Shown here: in pieces, positions 1-10,200 of the stretch | How positions within the stretch are numbered: position 1 is the stretch's first letter | How the letters are laid out: each line of letters opens with the position of its first letter | From: Brevundimonas sp. Leaf363 | GTDB lineage: Bacteria > Pseudomonadota > Alphaproteobacteria > Caulobacterales > Caulobacteraceae | Reading direction: 5' to 3' | Length of the DNA stretch: 64,000 nucleotides | NCBI RefSeq assembly: GCF_001424025.1 | Contig: NZ_LMPZ01000004.1 | Span: forward strand, 124,001 to 188,000 | The notes under the pieces: generated by a model | The model's input: the letters and a program-made list of their open reading frames with translations, nothing else | The model's database searches: none | What the model was told of the DNA's origin: nothing | Program-made: the position numbers and the translations under genes

Positions 1-358
1 AGATGATGGCGTGGGTCGGCAGACCGGTCCGCAAGGCCGCCTCCAGCGTCGCGCGGATGCAGGCGCGCGGCTCATACACGGCGTTGGGCAGGAAGTTGAT
101 CGACAGCGCGGCGCCCGAGGCGGTCATGTCCAGCGCCGCGGCCTGTTCGATGGCGGTGGTCCGGCACAGCTGGTCGAAGCCATAGCGGTTCGCGTCCGAC
201 ACCTGCGCCAGCACCGCGCCCGCGCCGCTTCCATCCAGCCCGCGCACCAGCGCCTCCTGCGCGAACACCGTGCGCCGGGCGACATCGACGATCGGCTGGA
301 AGGCCATGGTGATCGCGATGTCGAAGGCGGCGCCGTCGCGGCAGGCAGTACAGGGCAT
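1..358 (-). CDS. EAL-domain protein, N-terminal part (runs off the window)
   Basis: Reading the minus strand leftward gives an open frame that continues past the window edge. It begins MPCTACRDGAAFDIAITMAF and then QPIVDVARRTVFAQEALVRG, which matches the start of EAL domains (c-di-GMP phosphodiesterase family), the EAL triad appearing in QEALVRG. Only about 119 residues are visible, so the metal-binding and catalytic residues further on cannot be checked, and the protein may be an active enzyme or a degenerate one. A short Cys-containing N-terminus (CTAC) precedes the domain. I chose the ATG at 358 because GGAAG lies about 6 bases upstream; an in-frame ATG at 388 is an alternative with a weaker site. 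Confidence 0.75.
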   Translation of the reverse strand, partial: MPCTACRDGAAFDIAITMAFQPIVDVARRTVFAQEALVRGLDGSGAGAVLAQVSDANRYGFDQLCRTTAIEQAAALDMTASGAALSINFLPNAVYEPRACIRATLEAALRTGLPTHAII

Positions 359-478
359 GAAACGCTTCCGGATAAGAACTCGGGCCATTGTCAGGCCTTT
401 GCGTAAACATTCCGTACGGCCGATGCGCCAGGACGGCCCTGTCGCACGCCGATCCCCTGCGCGGCCGAAGGCTCCGTC

Positions 479-1147
479 TCACCGCCGAGCCCTCTCCTCG
501 GCCCATTGCTTCAGCACGGCCTCGGCGTCGCGCATCGACTTGCGTTCGGACCAGAAGGCCGCCTTCAGGTCTTCCTCGTCCTGGTTGCGCGACCGCTGGG
601 TCATGGAAAAGCGGCCCCCGAACCCTTCCCACCCGCGCATCAGGATCCGATAGATCAGCGACAGCGGCGCCGTCTCCGGCGTCAGCTCCGTCGCCGCCTC
701 CGCCCGCGCGCCCAGCCGCGCATAGCTTTCGGCCAGTCCCGCCAGCGCCCGCGCCTCGGTCCACAGCCGCCCCCGCATCGCCCGCCCCGACGCCATCAGC
801 GCCGTGTGCGCCAGCGCCGCCGCATCCCCCTCGTCCGGCGCGTCCAAGTCCTCCGGCAGGAACAGCCGCGCCGCCCACGCTTGCGGAGCATCCGCCAGCG
901 CCGCCTCCATCGCCGCCGCCCGCGCCGCCGCCCCGGCCCGCGCCTGCGCATCGCCATGATCGCGCTTGGTCGCCCCGTGCTGGGTCGCCCGCTTGCGGAT
1001 CGCATGCTCGCTGACCCGCCACTTGGCCGACAAAGCCCGCGCCGTCGCCCCGCCCTTGTACTCCTCCAGGATCATCGCCCAGGTCTCGGTCGACAGGCGA
1101 TAGTGCGCGGGGCGGGGGTCGGGGGTGGGATCGGGCGCAGAGGTCAT
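479..1147 (-). CDS. HTH-containing hypothetical protein (phage terminase small-subunit-like N-terminus)
   Basis: A 222-residue reading frame. The first ~60 residues (ETWAMILEEYKGGATARALS, then AKWRVSEHAIRKRATQHG) form a helix-turn-helix of the kind used by transposase and terminase-small-subunit proteins to bind DNA. The rest is Ala/Arg-rich and predicted helical, with acidic and basic clusters near the end (RNQDEEDLKAAFWSERKS). No catalytic motif is visible. No large terminase, portal or capsid gene lies nearby, so a phage role is only suggested. I chose the ATG at 1147 because the DNA-binding domain starts about 15 residues later; a longer frame from 1207 adds an unlikely hydrophobic stretch. 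It may also be a resident regulator of unknown target. Confidence 0.6.
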   Translation of the reverse strand: MTSAPDPTPDPRPAHYRLSTETWAMILEEYKGGATARALSAKWRVSEHAIRKRATQHGATKRDHGDAQARAGAAARAAAMEAALADAPQAWAARLFLPEDLDAPDEGDAAALAHTALMASGRAMRGRLWTEARALAGLAESYARLGARAEAATELTPETAPLSLIYRILMRGWEGFGGRFSMTQRSRNQDEEDLKAAFWSERKSMRDAEAVLKQWAEERARR

Positions 1148-1294
1148 GTGCGAGAGGATGGCAGGCGCGCCAACCCAGGCAGGCAGATGGCCTGTTGCTG
1201 GCAGCAAAGGGCGATGACGGCTGCGAAGGCGACGCGCGCAACACCGCCGCGACTCGCCTGTAGAGGCGGCGTCGGACCTCTCGCCCGCGCGCCT

Positions 1295-1537
1295 TTAGTC
1301 GAACATCTCAGGCAGCGTCCCCGCCTTGAAAATGATCGTCGGGCTCTCGTCATAGTCGCCCATCTCGGTGTCCGCCGAGACCGAGAACGCCACGACGCCG
1401 AGCCTAAGCGGGGCGAGCCGCTCCGCCTTGCGCCGAGCCTCCTCCGCCGTCTTGCACCCGACCTGAGGCTCCGCCTTCAACCCCTTCCCGCGCCCCTGCA
1501 CATAGGCCTGCACGATAAACATGGTCTCGGTCGCCAT
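1295..1537 (-). CDS. small conserved-looking hypothetical protein
   Basis: An 80-residue protein beginning MATETMFIVQAYVQGRGKGL. It has a Lys/Arg/Ala-rich middle (CKTAEEARRKAERLAPLRLG) and a beta-rich second half (VVAFSVSADTEMGDYDESPT). No signal peptide or membrane segment is present. The composition and regular third-position G/C bias look like a real gene. The length and the TAEEARRKAERLA helix resemble small cytoplasmic proteins of unknown function often found singly in Caulobacterales genomes. I cannot assign a role. Confidence 0.5.
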   Translation of the reverse strand: MATETMFIVQAYVQGRGKGLKAEPQVGCKTAEEARRKAERLAPLRLGVVAFSVSADTEMGDYDESPTIIFKAGTLPEMFD

Positions 1538-1649
1538 GCGGGCGACAAGGGCCTGTTTGGGGGCGGGGTCAAGCGATACCGCCCACGCACCCTCCGCTCA
1601 TCTCGGCGCAACCGCTCTGAGGAGTCGCTGAGTCCGCCATCCCCTTCGA

Positions 1650-1680
1650 TGGCGGCGAGGGCAGGATTCGAACCCTCACC
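1650..1680 (-). other. tRNA 3'-end-like fragment (possible attachment-site remnant)
   Basis: On the minus strand this stretch reads as a T-arm with the loop TTCGAAT, then an acceptor-like CCTCGCC, a G discriminator and CCA. That is the usual 3' end of a tRNA gene. The rest of a tRNA (D-arm, anticodon arm, and a 5' strand matching the acceptor) is not found upstream on that strand, and one T-stem pair is mismatched. It is therefore at most a fragment. Such fragments are typical leftovers of integration into tRNA genes, and this one borders the accessory DUF3883/ATPase segment. Confidence 0.35.
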
Positions 1681-1681
1681 C

Positions 1682-2085
1682 TCACCGAAGCACCACCGCA
1701 ACCGCGCCCTCGGCCTGCTGGGCGAGGAACACGTCTTCCACCACGAACGCGCCCGCCTGATCGCCGCCGACCGCTCCGATTTGGCCCGCAAGATCGAATG
1801 GACCAGCCAGGAACGCGGCGACGGCGCCGGCTACGACATCCGCAGCTTCGACCCCAGCGGCGCCGAGCGCCTGATTGAGGTCAAGGCCACCCGAGGCGGC
1901 CCCACCACCCCCTTCTACCTGACCCGCACCGAGCGCGAGGTCTCCCAGGAACGCCCCGAGATGGTTGGCGTCTCTACCGCCTCCACAACCTCTCGGCCGC
2001 GCCGGGGCTGTTCGTGTTGCCGCCGCCGCTGGAGGCGTCGGTTACGTTGGAAGCGGAGACGTGGCGGGCGGGGGTTTGGAGGTTA
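1682..2085 (+). pseudogene. DUF3883-family protein fragment with frameshift
   Basis: The first part reads RALGLLGEEHVFHHERARL, then GDGAGYDIRSFDPSGAERLI and EVKATRGGPTTPFYLTRTER, an excellent match to the DUF3883 domain (nuclease-like fold, common in restriction and defence contexts) including the D-I-x-S and E-V-K positions. At about 1961-1967 the frame must change by one base to continue into WRLYRLHNLSAAPGLFVLPP, the expected C-terminal end of the domain. No start codon fits upstream; the frame runs back into the tRNA-like fragment. The gene is therefore 5'-truncated and frameshifted, a decayed accessory gene. A sequencing error could explain the shift but not the missing 5' end. Confidence 0.6.
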
Positions 2086-2092
2086 GGCCGCG

Positions 2093-4057
2093 TCACAGGG
2101 CTGCTTGAAGCGAATCCAAATAATCTAGCAACAGATCAAAGTCCGAGTCGGAGACAACCTTAGCATGGGCATCGTAGCGCAACTGATTAATGGCGATCAT
2201 CATACGCTTGAGCTCAGAAGCATCTATTCCTAGACGCCTTTCCCAGTAGGACCATTCGGGATCCATGATCGAAATAAGATCGGAGAAATACAAGCGACAG
2301 TCAGATGCTGAAAATATGTCTTCAAGAGAGCAATCAGCAATCTGATCGGCCCTAGTACGATTCATCCGCTTTCGGATTTCGTCCGACGCTTGAGATTTTC
2401 CGACGCCGTCAATGATTCTGCTTCTAACGGCAGATCGCAGTTCTATTTCGAGCTCGCCTCGACGTTTTGCGATGACGGCCCACCTATCTCCATCATTTTT
2501 GATCACACCGCTCACTTTGGCGGTACTTCGAAGATAGTCGGTTACAAGCCTCATTCGAGGCGCAAGTGAGCCCGCCACCTGACGCACGAGACCATAACCG
2601 ATAAGATGAGTCGCATATGCCGGGTCGAGGTCAATAAACTCTTGGACCTTGTCGTGATCGCCAAGTGCCGACCATTGTAATAACTGGAACTCGTCTGGGA
2701 ATCTAGCTTTCAGCGCCGCAAGCACATCGTCGAATAGTGGTTTGAAGTCAAATGATTGTATAGCCGCCTCCACATGATCGGGAGTGATTTCGACGGGCCG
2801 CCCTTCGAACGGGAGATTTCGATGGATATGGCTAGCAATCTGCCTGGTGAGAAAAGCATGACCACCCATTGAAGCGTACAGAAATGCCACGGCCTCCACG
2901 GTGAAATTCATGCCCATCAGTCCACCAAGGGACTGGCACATCTGCTGAGTTTCGTCGTCAGTCAGACCGGGTAGATACTCAACAGCAATATAGGCCAATA
3001 GAGGATTATCAGACCCGTAGATTTCTCTACATTCTGTGATGATGGGATTTGTCCCAGCAACGATGAAGGACATTCTTGATCCCATCCGCTGATGAATGGA
3101 ACGGACGGTCTGCCAAAACAGGAGCGTGTCCTCTCCTGATCTCCAGTGCCCAACTCCGGTTTGCGGGGAGATATGCTCGACTTCATCAAAAGCAATGATG
3201 GTTTTCTTTTTACCTTGAGAGTAAGCGTCAGCTATTGCCTTTTCAAATGATTTGCTTGCCTCCGTTGGCGAGAATTCACCCAATTGAACTGGAGTGACCG
3301 CGAGTCCCGCAGCCTTTCGCACTTCTATGGCAAGCGCTCTCAGCAGTTCATTCCAACGAGCTGCGGTAGTGCTAGCACTCTGACAGTCGACATGGATAAA
3401 CCTGTGACCGTCTGTTTTCGCCAATCTTTCACAGGCAAGAAGAATCGATGTCTTGCCGCTTTTCCTAAGCCCGAATACCCCAGAATTTTCAGTCCGCGCC
3501 ATGCGGTCCCGCATCGCGGCAAGAAGCTGCGTGCGACCGAAAAAATACGTACTCTCGCGCAGAGGGTCTCGCTGCGAAAAAAGATCTCGGAAGAAGTAGT
3601 TCTCTCTGGTGGCGTCGATTATGAGAGGGCCAACATTCTTCGACAACATGACGTTGTAGGTGAATGGTAGAGTGACCGGTATGTCTGGCTCGTCCGCGCA
3701 GATTTTGCGCATCTTGTCCGTAATACCCGGATCGGTGGAAGCAAGAATTCGAAAATGTCGATTTATACGTAGATGATCGGCAAAATAATTCGAGATCTGG
3801 TCGAATGCTTGAAGTGTTCTTGCCTCGAAATTTTCATAGTCAGCAAACAGAACAAGGAATTCGCGTGCGTTCGGTAGAGCATGCTCGACAAGATGTGATG
3901 GTCTCGCCGCCACATAAGTATAGCGAGAGCCCGAAACCGTCTCTTCGTTGCCGGTGGTTATATAGAAGAACCGTGCTAGTTCCTCAACGATCCGACGTTC
4001 CTCGTACGAGAATACGTCCATGCGAACGTTGGCATGCAAGCCTGGATTCGTAGCCAC
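2093..4057 (-). CDS. large P-loop ATPase (STAND/AAA-like) with unknown flanking domains, candidate defence gene
   Basis: About 654 residues. Residues ~1-165 form an uncharacterised N-terminal region with a beta-alpha pattern (NAREFLVLFADYENFEARTL). At ~196-204 is a Walker A loop (GLRKSGKTS), preceded by FFGRTQLLAAMRDR as in AAA_16/STAND ATPases. Walker B is KTIIAFDEVEHIS, and a sensor-like FIVAGTNPII follows. A winged-helix-like region and a helical C-terminus end in NQLRYDAHAK (R627, H631), slightly like HEPN RNase motifs but one residue short. I chose the GTG at 4057 because GAAAGAGGGGG lies 5-8 bases upstream; an ATG at 4129 overlapping lepA and one at 4021 are alternatives. Its base composition is clearly more AT-rich than its neighbours, indicating transfer. 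It lies 61 bp after lepA. Confidence 0.75.
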   Translation of the reverse strand: MATNPGLHANVRMDVFSYEERRIVEELARFFYITTGNEETVSGSRYTYVAARPSHLVEHALPNAREFLVLFADYENFEARTLQAFDQISNYFADHLRINRHFRILASTDPGITDKMRKICADEPDIPVTLPFTYNVMLSKNVGPLIIDATRENYFFRDLFSQRDPLRESTYFFGRTQLLAAMRDRMARTENSGVFGLRKSGKTSILLACERLAKTDGHRFIHVDCQSASTTAARWNELLRALAIEVRKAAGLAVTPVQLGEFSPTEASKSFEKAIADAYSQGKKKTIIAFDEVEHISPQTGVGHWRSGEDTLLFWQTVRSIHQRMGSRMSFIVAGTNPIITECREIYGSDNPLLAYIAVEYLPGLTDDETQQMCQSLGGLMGMNFTVEAVAFLYASMGGHAFLTRQIASHIHRNLPFEGRPVEITPDHVEAAIQSFDFKPLFDDVLAALKARFPDEFQLLQWSALGDHDKVQEFIDLDPAYATHLIGYGLVRQVAGSLAPRMRLVTDYLRSTAKVSGVIKNDGDRWAVIAKRRGELEIELRSAVRSRIIDGVGKSQASDEIRKRMNRTRADQIADCSLEDIFSASDCRLYFSDLISIMDPEWSYWERRLGIDASELKRMMIAINQLRYDAHAKVVSDSDFDLLLDYLDSLQAAL

Positions 4058-4118
4058 TCGCGCCCCCTCTTTCGGCAACCCTAGGAGGTGCCTTCGAGAA
4101 TTGCGAGCCGAACGGCGG

Positions 4119-5927
4119 TTAATCCTCATCCATCTTCAGCGCGGCGATGAAGGCCTCCTGCGGGATCTCCACCTTCCCGAACTGCCGCATCCGCTTCTTG
4201 CCGGCCTTCTGCTTCTCCAGCAGCTTCTTCTTCCGCGTCGCGTCGCCGCCGTAGCACTTCGACGTCACGTCCTTCCGCAACGCCCGCACCGTTTCCCGCG
4301 CGATGATCTTGCCGCCGATGGCGGCCTGGATCGGGATGACGAACATGTGCGGCGGGATCAGGTCCTTCATCTTTTCGACCATGCCCCGGCCGCGCGTCTC
4401 GGCCCGGCCGCGGTGGACCAGCATCGACAGGGCGTCGACCGGCTCGGCGTTGACCAGGATGCTCATCTTGACCAGGTCGCCGACCTTGTAGTCGGTCAGT
4501 TCATAGTCGAACGAGGCATAGCCTTTCGAGATCGACTTCAGCCGGTCGTAGAAGTCGAACACCACCTCGTTCAGCGGCAGTTCGTAGACCACCAGGGCGC
4601 GCGAGCCGACGTACGACAGCTCGATCTGCTGGCCGCGCCGGTCCTGACACAGCTTGATGACGCCGCCCAGATACTCGTCGGGCGTCAGGATCGTCGCCTT
4701 GATCCAGGGCTCGCTGATTTCCAGGATCTGCATCACGTCGGGCAGGTCGGCCGGGTTGTGCAGGTCGATGGTCGTGCCGTCGCGCTGGGCGATCTTGTAG
4801 ACCACCGAGGGGGCGGTCGCGATCAGGTCCAGGTTGAACTCGCGGCTCAGGCGCTCCTGAATGATCTCCAGGTGCAGCAGGCCCAGGAAGCCGCAGCGGA
4901 AGCCGAAGCCGAGGGCGGCCGAAGACTCCATCTCATAGGTGAAGCTGGCGTCGTTCAGGCGCAGGCGGCCGATGGCGGCGCGCAGGTCCTCGAAGTCGGC
5001 GGCGTCCACCGGGAACAGGCCGCAGAAGACCACCGACTGGACTTCCTTGAAGCCCTTCAACGCCTCGGCGGTCGGCTTCTTCTCGTCGGTGATGGTGTCG
5101 CCGACGGCGGCGTGGGCGACTTCCTTGATCTGGGCGGTGATGAAGCCGACCTCGCCGGCGGCCAGTTGTTCGACCGGCGTGTTCTTGGGCAGGAAAACGC
5201 CGACGCGGTCGACCAGATGGGTCGAACCAGACTGCATCATCTTGATCCGCATACCGGCCTTCAGCACGCCGTCGAACACGCGGACCAGCAGCACGACGCC
5301 CAGGTAGGGATCGTACCAGGCGTCGACCAGCATGGCCTTCAGCGGCGCGTCGACGTCGCCCTTGGGCGCCGGCAGGCGGGTCACGATGGCCTCCAGCACC
5401 TCCTCGATGCCGATGCCGGACTTGGCCGAGCAGAGAACGGCGTCCGAGGCGTCGATGCCGATGACGTCCTCGATCTGGGCGCGGACGCGCTCGGGCTCGG
5501 CGGCGGGCAGATCGATCTTGTTCAGGACCGGCACGATCTCGTGGTTGTTGTCGATCGCCTGGTAGACGTTGGCCAGGGTCTGGGCCTCCACCCCCTGCGA
5601 CGCGTCCACCACCAGCAGGCTGCCCTCGCACGCGGCCAGACTGCGCGAGACCTCATAGGCGAAGTCCACGTGCCCCGGCGTGTCCATCAGGTTAAGAATA
5701 TATTCCTGTCCATCGGCCGCTTTATAGTGTAGTCTGACGGTCTGGGCCTTGATCGTGATGCCCCGCTCCTTCTCGATGTCCATGTTGTCCAGCACTTGCT
5801 CGGACATCTCACGCGCGGTCAGCCCGCCGGTGAATTGGATCAGTCGGTCAGATAACGTTGATTTCCCATGATCGATGTGGGCGACCACGGAGAAGTTGCG
5901 GATTCGGGAAATGGGGGGCGTCGTCAT
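4119..5927 (-). CDS. lepA: elongation factor 4 (LepA), ribosome back-translocating GTPase
   Basis: A 602-residue translational GTPase acting on the ribosome in the cytoplasm. The N-terminal G domain has the P-loop [15 protein letters not shown], the switch [10 protein letters not shown] and the NKID specificity motif. Domains II and III follow, then the EF4-specific C-terminal domain ending in the conserved region [20 protein letters not shown] that contacts the tRNA. The length matches the family. The ATG at 5927 ([20 protein letters not shown]) gives the standard N-terminus; the frame is open 21 codons further but with atypical sequence. The accessory ATPase gene follows in the same direction. 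Confidence 0.97.
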   Translation of the reverse strand: MTTPPISRIRNFSVVAHIDHGKSTLSDRLIQFTGGLTAREMSEQVLDNMDIEKERGITIKAQTVRLHYKAADGQEYILNLMDTPGHVDFAYEVSRSLAACEGSLLVVDASQGVEAQTLANVYQAIDNNHEIVPVLNKIDLPAAEPERVRAQIEDVIGIDASDAVLCSAKSGIGIEEVLEAIVTRLPAPKGDVDAPLKAMLVDAWYDPYLGVVLLVRVFDGVLKAGMRIKMMQSGSTHLVDRVGVFLPKNTPVEQLAAGEVGFITAQIKEVAHAAVGDTITDEKKPTAEALKGFKEVQSVVFCGLFPVDAADFEDLRAAIGRLRLNDASFTYEMESSAALGFGFRCGFLGLLHLEIIQERLSREFNLDLIATAPSVVYKIAQRDGTTIDLHNPADLPDVMQILEISEPWIKATILTPDEYLGGVIKLCQDRRGQQIELSYVGSRALVVYELPLNEVVFDFYDRLKSISKGYASFDYELTDYKVGDLVKMSILVNAEPVDALSMLVHRGRAETRGRGMVEKMKDLIPPHMFVIPIQAAIGGKIIARETVRALRKDVTSKCYGGDATRKKKLLEKQKAGKKRMRQFGKVEIPQEAFIAALKMDED

Positions 5928-6123
5928 TGGCCGGGGCGGTAGCATGACGCCCGCCCCACGCCAACGCGCCCCTCGCGGACGAGACTGCATTACATCGCGG
6001 TAAGGCGCCGCTTCCGGATTTGAGGCCGGATCGTGGACAGGCTAAACGTCTCCGGATTTTCGGGCGCGTGAATGCCCGGCTGGCCGCGCCTCCTGCGGCT
6101 CAACGAACAGAGAAGAGATCGGC

Positions 6124-7275
6124 GTGGCGATGCGAAAGCACACCTTTGAGCGCGGGCGCGCGGTCCTGGTCGTGGCGGCGCTGATGACGCTGGCGGCCTG
6201 CGGCGGCGGCGACAAAAAGGCCGAAGAGAAGGCCAAGGCGGAAGCGGCAGCACGCGGCGGCCAGACGGTTACGGCCGCCACGGCCACGCTGGCCGACCTG
6301 CCCCGCTCGGTCATCGCCTCGGGCAGCGTCTCCGCCTGGGAAGAGGTGCCGGTCGGCGCCGAGACCGGCGGCCTGGTGGCCACGGCAGTCTACGTCGACG
6401 AGGGAACCTACGTCCGCCAAGGCCAGCCGCTGGTCCAGCTGAACGACGCCCTGCTGCGCGCCCAGCTTCGGCAACAGCAGGCGAGCGTGCAGACCGCCCA
6501 GGCCAACGCCGCCCGCGACGACGCCGCCCTGGCCCGCGCGCAGGAGCTGAAGGAGCGCGGCTTCCTCAGCCAGGCGTCGCTGGACAACGCCCTGGCCGAT
6601 CAGCGCGCGTCGCGCGCCAACCTGGCGTCGGCCCAGGCCTCGCTGTCCGAAACCCAGACCCGCCTGTCCCAGGCCACCATCCGCGCGCCCGTCGCCGGCC
6701 TGATCATCAGCCGCAGCGTCACGCGCGGCCAGATCGTCGCCGCCGGAACCGAACTGTTCCGCATGGTCCGCGACGGCCGGCTGGAGCTGGACGCCCAGGT
6801 GCCGGAGGCCGAGCTGCCGCTGGTGCGCGCCGGCCAGTCCGCGGGCATCACCGCCGACCAGGCGACCGGCCCTGTCAGCGGCCGCGTCCGCATCGTCACG
6901 CCCGAAGTCGATCCCCAGACGCGCCTCGGCGTCGCTCGCGTCGCCCTGAACCCCGGCAGCGGCCTGCGCCCCGGCATGTTCGCCCGCGCCACCATCGACG
7001 TCGGCGCCGCCCCCGCCCTGACCGTGCCGGCCCAGTCGGTCGTGTTCCGCGACGGCAAGGCGGGCGTCTATGTCATCGGCGCCAACAACGTCGTGCACTT
7101 CAACCAGGTCACGACCGGCGACCGCGCCGGGCCCAATGTGGTGATCGCCGCAGGCATCCCCGCCGGTTCGCGCGTGGTGGTGCAGGGCGCCGGCTTCCTG
7201 GGCGACGGCGACCGCGTCACCGTCAGCACGCGCGCCCCCGCCGCCGTCGCCGCGCCCGCCCCGGCCGCGCGCTAG
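6124..7275 (+). CDS. RND efflux periplasmic adaptor (membrane fusion protein), lipoprotein
   Basis: A 383-residue MFP/HlyD-family subunit that bridges an inner-membrane RND pump and an outer-membrane channel. The N-terminus is a lipoprotein signal with lipobox LAAC at about residue 26. A biotinyl-lipoyl half-motif (GGLVATAVYVDEGTYVRQGQ), a coiled-coil hairpin rich in Gln/Ala (about 105-180), the second lipoyl half (IRAPVAGLIISRSVTRGQIV) and beta-barrel domains follow. Start is GTG 6124 or ATG 6130, both after AGAAGAG. The permease gene begins 9 bases after the stop, so the two form an operon. No outer-membrane factor gene is adjacent, so the pump probably uses one encoded elsewhere. The substrate cannot be read from the sequence. 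Confidence 0.92.
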   Translation: MAMRKHTFERGRAVLVVAALMTLAACGGGDKKAEEKAKAEAAARGGQTVTAATATLADLPRSVIASGSVSAWEEVPVGAETGGLVATAVYVDEGTYVRQGQPLVQLNDALLRAQLRQQQASVQTAQANAARDDAALARAQELKERGFLSQASLDNALADQRASRANLASAQASLSETQTRLSQATIRAPVAGLIISRSVTRGQIVAAGTELFRMVRDGRLELDAQVPEAELPLVRAGQSAGITADQATGPVSGRVRIVTPEVDPQTRLGVARVALNPGSGLRPGMFARATIDVGAAPALTVPAQSVVFRDGKAGVYVIGANNVVHFNQVTTGDRAGPNVVIAAGIPAGSRVVVQGAGFLGDGDRVTVSTRAPAAVAAPAPAAR

Positions 7276-7284
7276 GGACCGGCC

Positions 7285-10200
7285 ATGAACTTTCAGAACA
7301 TCTCGTCCTGGTCGATCAAGAACCCGATTCCGATCGTCCTTCTGTTCATCGTTCTGACGGTCGCGGGCCTGTCGAGCTATTTCAAGCTGCGGACCAACAA
7401 CTTCCCGGACATCGACCTGCCGGTCGTGGTCGTGACGGTGATCCAGTCGGGGGCCGCGCCGACCGAGCTGGAGACCCAGGTCTCCCGCCTGATCGAGGAT
7501 TCGGTCGCCGGTCTGGGCCAGGTCAAGCACATCACCTCGACCGTCAACGAGGGCGCGTCGACCACCGCGATCGAATTCCAGTTGGGCGTCGATCTGGAAA
7601 AGGCCACCAACGACGTGCGCAACGCCGTCGCCGGCGTGCGCCAGGATCTGCCCGCCGATGTGCTTGAGCCGATCATCCAGCGTGTCGAGTTCACATCCGT
7701 CCCGTTCGCCAACTATGTCGTGCGCGCGCCGGGCATGAGCCCGGAGGAGCTGAGCTGGTTCGTCGACAACACCATGGCCAAGCGCCTGCTGTCGGTGCGC
7801 GGCGTCAGCCAGGTCAGCCGCGACGGCGGCGTCAACCGCGAAATCCGCATCAAGCTGGACCCCGCGCGCCTGGAATCCTTCGGCGTCACCGCCGCTGCCG
7901 TGTCGCAGCAACTGCGCAGCCAGAACATCAACCTGCCCGGCGGCCGCGGCGAGCTGGGCGGCACCGAACAAGCCATCCGCACCGTCGGTTCGGCCAAGAC
8001 GGTCGAACAACTGCGCGAGACCCTCATTCCGGTCAGTGGGCGCTCGGTGCGCTTGGCCGACCTGGGCACGATCACCGACGAATGGTCCGAGCAGCGCGGC
8101 CGCGCCCGCTATAACGGCCAGGAGGTCGTCGGCTTCGGCATCTCGCGCGCCATCGGCTCGTCGGAGGTGGACGTCTATCACGCGACCCAGAAGTCCATCG
8201 AGGAGCTGGACGCCCAACGCGCGGACGTGACGATCGAGGAGGTGGCGAACACCACCGAGGACGTCATCAACAACTTCCACGCCTCGGTCGAGGCGCTGCT
8301 GCTGGGCGCCCTGCTGGCCGTGCTGGTGGTGCTGGTCTTCCTGCGCGACTGGCGCGCGACCCTGATCGCCGCCATCGCCATGCCGCTGTCGCTGATTCCG
8401 ACCTTCTGGATCATGGATCTGGCCGGTCAGTCGCTGAACGTCGTGTCGCTGCTGGCCCTGTCGCTGACGGTCGGCATCCTGGTCGATGACGCCATCGTCG
8501 AGATCGAGAACATCGTCCGGCACATCCGTGACGGCAAGGCGCCCTACCCCGCCGCCATCGAGGCCGCCGACGAAATCGGCCTGGCCGTCATGGCCACCAC
8601 CGCGACCCTGGTCGCCGTCTTCGCCCCGACCGGCTTCATGCCTGGCATCGTCGGCCAGTTCTTCGTCAGCTTCGCCATCGCCGCCTGCGTCAGCGTCCTG
8701 TTCTCGCTGCTGGTGGCGCGGACCCTGACCCCGCTGATGGGCGCCTATCTGCTCAAGGCGAACCAGGGCAAGGAGCACAAGGATCCGTTCTGGATGGCGC
8801 CCTATCTGCACGCCCTGGAATGGTGCCTGGGCGATCGCGGCAAGGTGGTCGGCACGCCCGCCGGCTCGGTCGCCCCCTCGTCGGCCAACATGGACGTCGG
8901 TCTCGGCGGTCCGTCCGAGCGCAAGCCGCCCTTCCTGCGCCGCGTGCGCCAGCGCTTCTGCGATCACCGTATGTGGGTGCTGGGCATGGGGGCGCTGTTC
9001 TTCGTCTTCTCCATCTTCCTGGCCACCCGACTGCCCGGCGAGTTCATCCCCGTCGAGGACATCTCCCGTTCGACCCTCAGCATCCAGCTGCCCCCCGGCA
9101 CCACGCTGGAGGAGACCGACGCGGCGGTTCAGCGCATCAACACCGAGCTGATGAAGCGGCCCGAGGTCAGCTCCGTCTATTCCTCCATCGGTTCGTCCGT
9201 CGTCAGCTTCGGCCCCGGCGGCGGGGGCGGCGCGGGCGAAGTCCGCAAGGCCAACCTGACCGTCAATCTGAAGCCGCGCGGCGAGCGCGCCCTGACCCAG
9301 CAGGAGTTCGAGCGCGACTTCGGCCCGACCCTGCGCCAGACGCCGGGCGCCCGCGTCCAGTTCGGATCATCCGGCGGCGGCGGCGGCGGCATCATGGCCA
9401 TCGCCCTGGTCGGCGACGACCCCACCACCCTGGAGCCGGCCGCCAGCCGTCTGGAGCGCGAGATGCGCACCGTCCCGGGCATCGCCAACGTCATTTCCTC
9501 GTCCGCCCTGGTGCGGCCCGAGCTGCTGATCACGCCCAAGGCCGACATCGCGGCGCTGCAGGGCGTCTCGACCCAGACCATCAGCCAAGTGGCGCGCGTG
9601 GCCACCCTGGGCGACGCCGACCAGCTGCTGCCCAAGTTCAACCTGGGTGACCGCCAGATCCCGATCCGCGTCATGCTGACCGAGGAATCGCGGGCCGATC
9701 CCGGCGTGTTGGCCAATCTGAAGGTGCCGACCGCATCCGGCGGCGTGGTGCCCCTGTCGGCCGTGGCGGACATCTCCTTCGGCGCCGGTCCCAACCAGAT
9801 CGACCGTCTGGACCGCCTGCGCGTGGCCAACATCACCGCCGAGCTGAGCGGCACGACGCTGGGCGAGGCGACCACCGCCATCAACGCCCTGCCCGCCATG
9901 ACCCAGCTACCCCCCGGCGTGCGCCAGCAACTGACCGGCGACGCCGAGAGCAACGCCGAGCTGGGCGCCGGCTTCGCCTTCGCCATATTCACCGGCATCC
10001 TTCTGATGTACGTCGTGCTGGTGCTGCTGTTCGGCAGCTTCTTCCACCCGATCACCATCCTGGCCGCGCTGCCCGTGTCGTTCGGCGGCGCCTTCTTCGC
10101 CCTGCTGATCACCGGCAAGTCGATGTCGATGCCGGCGCTGATCGGCATCATCATGCTGACCGGCATCGCCGCCAAGAATTCGATCCTGCTGGTCGACTAC

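Noticed and set aside
479..1147. Prophage start based on the terminase-like HTH protein
   Set aside because: No large terminase, portal, capsid, tail or integrase gene is found in the window.
1650..1740. Intact tRNA gene on the minus strand
   Set aside because: Only the T-arm and acceptor end can be seen. There is no D-arm, anticodon arm or matching 5' acceptor strand in the expected distance, and one T-stem pair fails.
4021..4129. ATG at 4129 as the start of the accessory ATPase, overlapping lepA
   Set aside because: The extension is a short basic stretch without resemblance to a domain, while GTG 4057 has a strong ribosome-binding site; the ATG at 4021 lacks one.
6100..8967. Very long open frame antisense to the RND genes
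   Set aside because: Its His/Gln/Arg/Asp-rich composition is typical of the reverse complement of GC-rich coding DNA, and the forward genes match well-known families over their full length.
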